This document shows positions 9,308 to 17,203 of a stretch of 25,979 bases of DNA, piece after piece (the stretch's first letter is position 1; every line of letters starts with the position of its first letter). The notes beneath the pieces were generated by a model, which was given only the letters and a program-made list of their open reading frames with translations, had not been told where the DNA came from and did not search any database. Location of the stretch: contig MU657169.1 of assembly GCA_026770575.1 (NCBI GenBank), positions 155,000-180,978 of the forward strand. The letters are read 5' to 3'. The stretch comes from Pelagophyceae sp. CCMP2097. Taxonomy: Eukaryota; Sar; Pelagophyceae. A program made the position numbers and the translations under genes.

Positions 9308-9369
9308 TAGAGGCTTACAGTTACACTTTCAAGTTAGAGGCTTACACTTTAGGAATTCCTAGAGGCTTA
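9308..9369. repeat. TAGAGGCTTA repeat, three copies at 25-27 bp spacing
   Basis: The decamer starts at 9308, 9335 and 9360, and a TAGGAATTCCTA palindrome lies just before the third copy. The spacing is near 2.5 helical turns, which may be chance. Confidence 0.75.
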
Positions 9370-9417
9370 TACACACATAGCACAGGCGGGCCTCGTGCGA
9401 CAACAGACACGGCGGAG

Positions 9418-10241
9418 TCAGGCGCCGCTTTGGAAGGATACGGCAGAGCAGGCGCCGCTTTGATAGGATGCGCCCTCGTCGCCGGCGCGCGCCGCGAGCT
9501 GCAGCTGCGCCGCCGCGAGCTGCGGCAGTTGCGGCGCCGCGAGCTGCGGCTGCGCCTTGCGCCGCGCGTCTGCAGTACCAGCGGCGTGCCTCGTCAGCGC
9601 CTTGACGACCGCCGCGTGGCCGCCGCGCCGCGCGGCGTCGATGGGCCGGACGCCGTGTTTATTTGCGGCGCCGACGTCGCAGCCGTGCACGGCCTGGCAC
9701 AGGAACTCGACGACTCCGACGTGGCCCCTCGAACACGCGGTCCAAAACGGAGAGGCGCCCATGCACCCTGAGCAGCCCTTGTTCACGTCCACCACCCCGC
9801 GCAGGTTCGCCTAAGCGGCGCACGAGTCGCGGGTCCCGCGCCCCGTCTCCCGTTTCCGTAGAAGCAACACACCATGACCATCACCGTCTCGATGTGTCCC
9901 TCGTGGCAGGCGGCGTAGAACGGCGTCGCGCCGTGCGCGTCGCAGCGGTTGACGTCGACTGCCGGGTCCGCCGCCAGCGCTTGGACGAGCGACGCCTCGT
10001 TACCTGCGCGGCGGTCTCTGCCGGGAGGGCCGCGGTCCGGCGCGTGCGTCGGGCGTGGCGCACCGTGGGCGGCCCACCAGAGGACGACTTCGAGGTCTCC
10101 GGCCGCGCGGACGTCAAAGTCACCTTTGAGGATGAGAGGATGCGCCAAGTTCACAGGATGCAGCGGCAGCGACCGGTCGATGGCCACCGGCTGCAGCGGC
10201 AGCATCAATGCCTCGGAGACATGCGCCGGCCCGCGCGCCAT
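9418..10241 (-). CDS. Ankyrin-repeat protein
   Basis: Three exons, 10241-10064, 10003-9873 and 9810-9418, give 233 residues. Intron 1 (60 nt, GTGCGC...GCAG) removes a non-ankyrin stretch and restores WWAAHGNEASLVQALAADP. Intron 2 (62 nt, GTGTGT...TTAG) joins HIETVMVM to ANLRGVVDVNKG. At least three ankyrin units are seen: DAHGATPFYAACHEGHIETV, MGASPFWTACSRGHVGVVEFL, and NKHGVRPIDAARRGGHAAVV. The C-terminus is a Gln/Leu/Ala-rich tail coded by short tandem repeats, ending with a duplicated QSGA. Ankyrin solenoids mediate protein binding; no catalytic domain is attached, so the partner and role are unknown. The start ATG is 161 bp from that of NF-YA on the other strand, so the two share a promoter region. 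Confidence 0.75.
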
Positions 10242-10402
10242 CGCCCGGCGCGGTCCCGCGGGCGGCGCGACCGGCGCTAGCGCTCAACGGCTCGTTACGT
10301 CAAGGCGATTCCAAATCCTCAGCGCGGCAGGTGCATTCCCATTGGAGCGATTTGAAGCAAATCGAACGCCCGCCGCGCGGTCCCCGCGCCGGCGTTTTTC
10401 TC
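10242..10402. promoter_or_regulatory. Divergent promoter region between ankyrin gene and NF-YA, with a CCAAT element
   Basis: The 161 bp between the two start codons must hold both promoters. ATTGG at 10341-10345 (CCAAT on the minus strand, flanked as CTCCAATGG) is the core bound by the NF-Y trimer, and it lies 58-62 bp upstream of the NF-YA start codon. This suggests self-regulation. A five-base core also occurs by chance, so the site is suggestive only. No TATA box is evident. Confidence 0.4.
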
Positions 10403-11321
10403 ATGGAGGCGCACGCGCGCGTAAACGGCGTCCGAGCCCGGGGCCGAAGCGCAGAGGCGCCGGAAAGCGGCGAGGAAGAATCGCAGAGCATGCCGAGTGT
10501 GGACGCTCTAGGACCGGGGCTCGGCCGCCGCGCGAGGGCCCGCGGCCGCCTCAGCAGGGCGCGGAGGAGGCGCCCATGCTCGTCAACGCCAAGCAGTACA
10601 ACCGGATACTCAAGCGCCGGCGAGTCTCTTTCGCCGCGGCCCAGACGCCTCGGCGGGACACCGCGATCGATGTAGCCTCGCGCGCGCCAAGCTCGAGACG
10701 CTGCGCCGCGTCGTCGGTGATCGCAAGAACTATCTCCACGAGTCGCGCCACAAGCACGCCTGCAGGTGCGCCGCCCCGCGCCGCGGGACCGCCGTGCGGA
10801 CCCGCCGTCTCAGGCGGAAACGTGGACCCGGCGGCCGCTTCCTCACCAAGCCCGAGCTCGACGCCATCGCCCGCGAGGAGGCCGAGGCCGCTGCCAAGGC
10901 GCCCGCCGCCGGCGATGCGCCTGCAGCCACCGACGCCGAGGCGATGGAAACGGACGCCGACGCGCCCGCGCCGCCCGAGCCGCCCGAGTCCGCCGACGAG
11001 GGGCCGCCGGCCGCGGCAACGCAGCAGGAGGCGCTGCAGGCGCAGCCGCCGGTGCAGCTGCTGCAGCCGCCGCTGCAGCCGCCGCCCACGCCGCTGCAGC
11101 CGCCGTCGCTGCAGCCGCGCGCCGCGCCGTGGGCGCTCCTCGCGGCGCCAGCCAAGGAGCTGCCGCGCTACCACGACGGCGACCACGCGCACAAAAGCCA
11201 GCCAAAGGCCGTGCAGCGGACAGGTGACGATTCGAAGGCTTCGTGCGCCGCGGCTTTCAAGGCCGGCCCGACGGCCGCCGCCAAGCCCGAGGCCGCAACC
11301 AAGCCCGCGGCGCCCTCATAA
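10403..11321 (+). CDS. NFYA: NF-YA (HAP2/CBF-B), CCAAT-binding transcription factor subunit
   Basis: Exons 10403-10498, 10555-10619, 10676-10765 and 10814-11321 give 252 residues. The conserved core is complete after splicing: VNAKQYNRILKRR, then LARAKLETLRRVV, then GDRKNYLHESRHKHA, and RRKRGPGGRFLTK. The first helix (about residues 38-60) binds the NF-YB/NF-YC histone-fold pair. The YLHESRHKHA part and the GPGGRF loop contact CCAAT DNA, and the linker length matches the family. Intron 2 (10620-10675) is a GC-AG intron; reading it any other way breaks the KRR-ARAKLE helix. The first exon is the least certain: the in-frame upstream region has no ATG, so a 56-nt intron (GTGGAC...TCAG) was placed. 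The C-terminal half is Ala/Pro/Gln-rich (QPPVQLLQPPLQPPPTPLQP), like NF-YA activation domains, though here on the other side of the core than in animals. Confidence 0.88.
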
Positions 11322-11579
11322 CTCGACGTTTTCCCGTAATCTCGCGGTACCGTCATCCAGTCTCAACCGGCCCGAGGGCACTCGGTCGCTCGCGCCCGAG
11401 GGAACAAAGCATGCGAGGCAACCCCCTCCGTCCAGGTTACCGAAGCTTCGTCGATCCTCGGCTCTGCAGGGCCCGTTCGAAGGAACACCCTCGTCCCAAG
11501 CGGGCCCAAGAGACTTCGAAAGCCGTGCGGCGCGAGTCTTGGGGGATGCAACATTTTTTAAACAACACCGGCGTGGCGT

Positions 11580-11694
11580 CTAGTAATCGCCGCCGGCCGT
11601 CGCCTCGCCGCCGAACATGTCCATGCCGCCGCCCATGTCGACCTCCTCCTCCTCCTCCTTGACCTCCTCGACGGCCGCCGCAGCCGCAGGCGCC

Positions 11695-11732
<38 letters not shown>

Positions 11733-12280
11733 CGGCTGCGGGAAGAAGGTGTCGAGGTCCTTCTTCTTGGTGCACGCCGAGGAGAAGACCTTGGTCCAGT
11801 AAGGCGCAACTACAATCACAAAGCGTGACGGCCGGCGTCCAAACATCTGCGTCGGAAACGCCTCTGCATGACGCCTCTGCAAGAGACGCCTCTGCGAGGG
11901 ACGTGCGGGCCGCGCCGCGTCCGCGCGCGCACCCGGCGCTGCGCCGGCGCCGCCACGAGGGCCACCCTCAATGGGTCCCTCGGCGCGCGCGGCCCTTTGC
12001 GACCCAAGCGGGGCCTCCCAGGCGCTAGTTGCACTTAAGCTTCGCAGGACGCACCGCTGTTGCCCGTCGCCGCGAGGACGGCGTCGAATTTCTCTGCGCG
12101 GGTGGCGCGGTAAGCCGCCTTGTCGCCGTATGCGGCGCGGCACGCCGCAAGTCCCTACGCACCCGGGGAGAAATCCTTGCCCGACTCCTGGAGGATGATG
12201 GCGACGAGCGCCACGACGACCTCCTCCTTCTTCGGGCCCGCGAGCTCCGCAAACGGCGCGACGATAGCAACCTCGGCCAT
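11580..12280 (-). CDS. RPLP1: 60S acidic ribosomal stalk protein P1
   Basis: Exons 12280-12163, 12093-12055 and 11809-11580 give 128 residues. Introns of 69 and 245 nt both start GTGCGT and both are phase 1. The N-terminal dimerisation domain reads EEVVVALVAIILQESGKDFS, then EKFDAVLAATGNS and VAPYWTKVFSSACTKKKDLD, matching the helices of P1. A Gly run of 12 and an Ala/Pro hinge follow, then an acidic tail. P1 with P2 forms the flexible stalk on P0 that recruits translational GTPases. The tail ends EEVDMGGGMDMFGGEATAGGDY rather than the usual DDDMGFGLFD, so DMG and MF are kept but the segment is stretched and carries about ten extra residues. The short middle exon of 39 nt and the long second intron, which holds tandem repeats, would be easy to miss. 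P1 rather than P2 is chosen from the YWTKVF match. Confidence 0.88.
11698..11730. repeat. (CCG)11 microsatellite coding the P1 glycine hinge
   Basis: Eleven uninterrupted CCG units; on the minus strand they code most of a 12-Gly run between the globular domain and the acidic tail of P1. Length variation here would only change hinge length. Confidence 0.9.
11858..11895. repeat. Short tandem repeat in P1 intron 2
   Basis: ACGCCTCTGC occurs at 11858, 11871 and 11885 with 3-4 bp spacers. It lies inside the 245-nt second intron of the P1 gene. Confidence 0.8.
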
Positions 12281-13643
12281 GATGAGAGCCTTTGGAGAAG
12301 CTTCGCTCTTTTGACAGGGGAGAGAGCCAGATTTACAAATGCAGCTGCAACACCAACGTGCCCCGAAACGCGGCGCCCGAGGGCTGCGGAACGCGGGCCG
12401 CGCGCATGGGAGACCTGCGCGCCGCGCCGACGCTCCGATGATTTTTTTCAGAATCCGGGATCTTTGGATTTGAAAACATCTGTGAGGCCCGGGTCGAGGA
12501 TTTCACGCAGGGCCCTCCCGGGCCCGCCCCACCTGAATGTGCGCAGGCAACCTTTTAAGCAAGCAACCCATTGATTGGAGTGCATAATAGAAGAAGAAAA
12601 CCCAGGCCTGGCGTGCAGGTCATCTGGAGCCCCGTTGAATGGTTTGGCGTTGACGGCGAAGCATGCGGGTCGCATTGATCTGTGTGCCACTTTCGTCGTG
12701 GAGTCACAAATACTGCCTCTTCACATGCCTCTTCACATGCCTCTTCACATGCCTCTTTTTGCGTCAGATTTTCTGGGCGTTTTCCAACGGCCAGTTAACG
12801 GCTCTCGACTCGAAAGTGCCTCATCTTTGGGTCGTCTTTCTTGCGCCGAGTTTCGCCTCGTGCACGGCGGCCGCGATGCTGCTCTCCTCGCGTGCGTGTT
12901 TTCCGCGGGTGCAGCGCGGGTCCACGGGGCCGCTGCCGAGAGGAGGGAGGCAGAGGGGGCATGGTTGTCGCGGTGCATCGGTTTCAGTCCCGTCGAAGGC
13001 GCGCCAATAGGCGTTGGCTCCGGCTTCTCGCAAACGGAAAAGACCTGGACGACGGTCCCGGGCAAGCCCGGGAAGCCGGTCAAGGGCGACGCCTCGCCGC
13101 GGCAGACGGACGCGCTGAGGAAGAAGCCGGACGCGACGCAGCGCGCAAAGCCCGGTGCGACCGCGCAGCCGCGCGCGATATAAGGCCACGCGGGGGAGAG
13201 GCGCCTATACGTCGGGAGAGGCCCGTGCGCCGCGCGCGCCGAAAATTGCAGCCGCGGGCGCGGCGGCCGCGCGAAAGTGCCGCGTCGAAGCGCGCCAGGC
13301 CCGCGCGCGTATCGCGCGACGCCTTGTTTGTAGGCGCCGCCAAAGGCAAGGGCCGCGCCGACGAGGTGCCCCGGAGGTGCGCCGCGTGCTTACGCGCGCC
13401 TAGTCGGCCGAAGTGTGGCCTCGGGGGGCCGAGATGGGAATGAGTCGTGTCCCGACGCGTTCCGACCCCGCCCGATAGGCAGCAAGGCCAAGAGGCGTCC
13501 GGCTTCGTGAAGCGACGCTCGGACTGGCCGGTGAGACACGCACCTTTGCGTCGGCAGGCCGAGGCCTCCGCCTTGAGCGGAGGCTGCTGGCGCCGAACGT
13601 GCGGCGCGGAACCCGATGTTTATAGGAGCATTGCCTCATCGCC
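12281..13643. other. Unresolved stretch upstream of P1
   Basis: The first part must hold the P1 promoter. From about 12430 to 12800 the GC content drops. A minus-strand frame at 12448-12690 and a plus-strand frame at 12575-13183 are open but match no domain I recognise. Between 13150 and 13440 a frame with a C-x2-C...C group (RRCAACLRAP, KCGLGG) ends at TGA 13441-13443; it could be an exon of the gene below, but I could not build a consistent splice model. Confidence 0.35.
12715..12756. repeat. 12-bp tandem repeat, 3.5 copies
   Basis: GCCTCTTCACAT is repeated perfectly at 12715, 12727 and 12739, with half a copy after. In the plus-strand frame it would code repeated MPLH, but that frame is unproven. 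Confidence 0.92.
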
Positions 13644-14034
13644 ATGGAAGACGGCCTCGACGACGTCTTCTGCCACCGTGCAAACCGGCGTCCGCAAAAC
13701 GCGCGGCCTTTGACGTGGCCGCCGAGAGGCGCCGCCGAGAGGCGCCGTCGCGGGAGCCGCCCGCGGCCGAAACGCATAATCGCACTTCGCCCCGCCGCCG
13801 GCGGCCCGAGGCGTATCCTTTGCGCGCTAGGCCGCCGGTGCAAGAACGAGCAGCTGCCGCGCGCTGGGACGTGCGTGGCCTGGACTTTGTGCACTTCTGC
13901 GGCCGCGGCCGCGCGGGTGGAAAGTGCAAAACCCCATGCGCGAATTAGGCTCGTCCGCTTCAAGCTGCACAAGTCGCCAAAGTCCGAGTGCTGGCAGTGC
14001 GCCCTTTGCCCGGCCCGCGGCGTGATGGCGTAGG
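13644..14034 (+). CDS. Candidate Cys-rich protein, C-terminal exons
   Basis: Not recognised. ATG at 13644 opens a frame, but the best coding signal moves between frames. The segment around 13860-13945 reads GLDFVHFCGRGRAGGKCKTPC in one frame. From about 13946 a second frame reads LVRFKLHKSPKSECWQCALC and ends at TAG 14032-14034. Both segments have strongly GC-biased third positions and paired cysteines, so a zinc-binding protein is plausible. Joining them needs either a one-base slip near 13942 or a 25-nt intron (GTGCAA...TTAG, 13938-13962), far shorter than the other introns here. Upstream exons are uncertain. Confidence 0.35.
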
Positions 14035-14060
14035 TTCACTGATGACTTTGTAGGTCAGGG

Positions 14061-16682
14061 ATGATCACATGGGAGGAAGATTTGTCCACTCAGCAGCAAA
14101 ACTCGCGCTGGGCGCAAGACGCGCCGCGCGACGCCGACAACGACCGGGACCGCGACGCGCGCGACCGCCAGCACGTGCGTCCGCCCCTCGCCACCGTCCA
14201 TTGGGGGCCTCGCACTTTGGGCTCGGCGATTTTTGACCCGGCCGTCCGGAACATATGCATATGGACACCGCTCCCCGCCGCACCGCCGTGCCTCGCAGGA
14301 GTTCTTCAGCGGCGCGTCGTTTGCGGCGTGGGAGCGCGCCGAGGAGGAGGCGCGCGGCCAGTTCGACGAGCGTGAGCACTTCGCGTACCAGAGTGGCCAC
14401 TTCGACCACTCTGCCCGAAACGGCCGCTTCCAAGGCCAAAACGGCCACTTCGACGACCCAAACGGCCGCTATTTCGACAGAGACGGCCGCATCGACGACC
14501 GCTTCGAGCCGCCGCAGGGCCATGTCGACGCGCGCGCGCAGTTCGAGTCGGCGCGCGCCCACTTCGAGCCGCAGCTGCCGCACGGCTTGTGGGACGCCCC
14601 GGCGCCGGCGCCGGCGCCGTGCGAAGAGGCCTTGCTGGCGTTCTCGCCGCCGTCGCCGCCGTTTTACTCGCCGCTCTCCGTCGCGCTCGTGGCAGACATC
14701 TTCGACGAACAACGCGGTGCGAAATCCCGCACGCTCCTTCGGGGTCTTTGGAGGCCCTCGGGGCACTCATCGTTCGGCCCTCTCTCGATTCAAGCCGGAC
14801 CGCCTTTGCTAGGCTCGCCGCAGCTCGCGGGCGTGGGCCAGCGCCTCTTCTGCGAGCCCGAGGACGACGACTTTTTGGACGACGAGGAGATCATTTCGAT
14901 GGGCGGCCACTTCAGCGCTTTCACCATAGCCGGCCCGCACCTCGAACCCACCTCGCCGACGGCCCTCGACGACCTCCGCAAGGGCTCCACGCCGCTCTTC
15001 GCCGACACGTTCGGCTCGCCCACGCTCCTCTCGTCGGCGCTGCACCGCGGCTCGTCGCTAAACTCCGCCTCGTCACTCCGAGACCTGCAACACGCGCCGC
15101 ACCGCGACTCGCCGCTTTCGCCGCTCCACTCGCTGCTCCGCTGCTCCTCGCTCAACTCGACGCACCGCGAATCGTCGATCCACTCGCCGCAGCCGCCGCT
15201 CCACTCGCCACACTCGCTGCACCGCGACTCGCCGCTGCTCTCGTCGCATTCGTTGCACCACGAGTCGTCCCACCACTCGCTGCACCGCGACTCGCCTCAA
15301 TCGCCGCAGCCGTCCGGGCGCGCCCTCGACCGCCTGGCGAGCTTCTTCGACGCGCCCTTCGAGGCGCCCTTCGAGGCGCGCGCGCCCGCGGCCCACGGCG
15401 GCTTCGCCCGCCAGATGCAGCCCGCGGACCTGCGCGCGCCCGGGTCGCCCGTCTGGTGCGTCTCCCTGCGCGTATTCCCGTGCCTGGCCTTTCCTTGACT
15501 GTCATCTTTTGTAGCTGGTCCGCGGCGTCGTACGAGGTGCGGACGACGGTGACGGAGCACGTCGAGCGGCGGCGCTCGTATTCCGAGCCGGAGCCGCTGG
15601 GGCCGCGGCGCACGTCACCCGAGTGGTCTGAGTCCGACTGGTCCTCCGAGTGGGAGGCGAGCGCTGCGGACCCGTCGCCGCGGAGCGACGGTGCGCGGCC
15701 GCTCCGCGACATGAGGCTGCGGAGCGCTTTTTCGCCTGCGTTTGGCACCCCGGCGTTCTCCCCGGTCGCCTTCGCGCCGGCCGCCTTTGCCGCGGCCACG
15801 CCGTCGCGCCTCACGGCGGCGTCCTTCGGCACGAGCCTGGCCTTCCCGCCGCCGCCGCCGCCCGACGAATACGGCAGCTACGGCTACCAAGGCGGCGGCT
15901 ACAACGGCTACGGCAGCACGCCGGGCGGCTACGGCGTGCCGGGCCTGCCGGAGCCGGCGGCGATGACGCTTCGGGTCGTGGCTGTGAAGCGTTTGAAGGA
16001 AGAATGCGAGTGGCTGCCTCTGTTCACTGGCATGACGTGGGTCGCCGACTGCCAGCTGCCGCGCGCCCAGGCCGGCAGCGTGGCCGCGCTCGAGGCGGCG
16101 GTGGCGAGTGCGACGCACGCCGGGTGCGCGGCGTCGCGGACGAAATCTAAGAGGCGCCGCCAGAGCCGCATCAAAGACGAGCCGCCGGCCCACTGCCACG
16201 TCACCTTCTTCCGCCAGGGCCAAGGCCTGCGCTTGCTGGCGTACGGCGTCAACGCGGCGGCGGCGGGGGCGGCCATGCGGAAGATGCTGGCCGCGAACCT
16301 GCGAGACGTGCAAGGCCGCCCGGCGTACCGCGGCGACAAGCAGCGGTTTGACGACGACCGCACGCTCGCCGCCACGGGCTGGGCCGAGCTGGAAGCCGAG
16401 CTGCGCCTTTTACTCGCTGAGTCGGGCGGCGCCATCCCGTGCAACCAAATTTCTCGTCGTTTTGAAGACCGTTTTGGGTCGGCGCTGTGCGAGACTCTCT
16501 ACGGCGACTTTCCGAGCATCACCGACCTCTTGAAGGCAGACTACCTCGCCACAGCCGTTCGGCTCGAGTACTGCCTCGAGGTTAACGCCGACGGCTCGCA
16601 CAAGAATTCCGACGTCATGGTCTTCCTCGTCGACAAAGGCCACGGTGGCTCGCACGACGGGCGCGTGCCGCTGCCGCAGTAG
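14061..16682 (+). CDS. OST-HTH/LOTUS domain protein with long disordered N-terminal region
   Basis: Exons 14061-14174, 14299-14716, 14813-15455 and 15515-16682 give 780 residues. The introns are 124, 96 and 59 nt, with GTGCGT or GTGCGA donors. Residues 1-500 are low-complexity: Asp/Arg/Asn-Gly-rich (NGHFDD, NGRYFDRDGRIDD), then Ser/His-rich with repeated LHRDSP and LHSP units, then a Tyr/Gly-rich patch near 15870-15940 (YGSYGYQGGGYNGYG). A folded part starts near MTLRVVAVKRLKEECEWLP. At about 682-745 lies an OST-HTH pattern: ELRLLLAESGGAIPCNQISR, FEDRFGSAL, then FPSITDLLK. LOTUS domains bind RNA or DEAD-box helicases in RNA-regulatory granules, and Tyr/Gly/Ser-rich tails are common in such proteins. 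The 96-nt intron 14717-14812 is stop-free and in frame; if kept, the protein has 812 residues. The LOTUS call rests on pattern, not on a search. Confidence 0.72.
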
Positions 16683-17203
16683 ACGCCCAGCCGCAGTAGA
16701 CGCCCAGCGGCGCACACGACGGCGCAGCGCCACCCGGCGAGATGCGGCCACCCTCCGCCCCGCTCCCCAAGATACTCCGCGCAAAGCCCGTCCACGATAA
16801 CACTCACGGACATTAGAACCGCCGCGGCGCCCGCCCGCGGCCATAACAACCCTCAAAAGGTTGGAGACCACGACCTGCATATTAAGCCACGCCTGCGTCA
16901 AACAACCGCTCCGGCTGGCAGGGCACGGTGGGACCCCCCCGTCACTGTCGTGCTCTGACACGTCGCGTATCCGCATCGCGCGATCCGACCGGCGTCGGCC
17001 CGAGTGCGGGCAAAAGGGAGTTTAACTTTAAGATCAAGGTCGTGGGGGTGGGTTTTGGTGTGTGTGTGTTCTCTCTCTTGCACGCGCTTCTCGTACATCT
17101 TGTCAAAGGCGTTTGCGACTTTGGAGGTCTCTCGCAAGGCATGTCGACAGGGAGGGTAGTCGGAAAATCGGGGGCCGTCTCGCGAGGAGTCGGCGAGGCC
17201 GCC
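16683..17203. other. Convergent spacer between LOTUS and RAD54 genes
   Basis: No gene is supported. It contains the two 3' UTRs. A duplicated AGTAGACGCCCAGC-like element follows the LOTUS stop (16679-16710), and a G/T-rich run with (TG)n lies near 17040-17070. Open frames on the minus strand (16898-17142) have no domain. Confidence 0.5.

Larger units (their letters stand above)
8586..9417. other. AT-richer, repeat-bearing spacer
   Basis: From about 8660 to 9100 the sequence is clearly less GC-rich than the genes around it. Frames on both strands are open for up to 104 codons but show no recognisable domain. It contains two palindromes (TAGGATTCCTA at 8671-8681, TAGGAATTCCTA at 9350-9361) and two tandem repeat patches. 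A decayed mobile element is possible but there is no terminal repeat or coding proof. Confidence 0.45.

Noticed and set aside
10730..11205. Minus-strand Ala/Gly-rich frames opposite NF-YA
   Set aside because: Shadow of the Ala/Pro/Gln-rich NF-YA tail; no start context, domain or splice support.
9949..11583. 544-codon plus-strand frame through NF-YA
   Set aside because: It reads through the NF-YA introns and leaves the NF-YA frame after exon 3; only the short stretch with VNAKQYNRIL is real.
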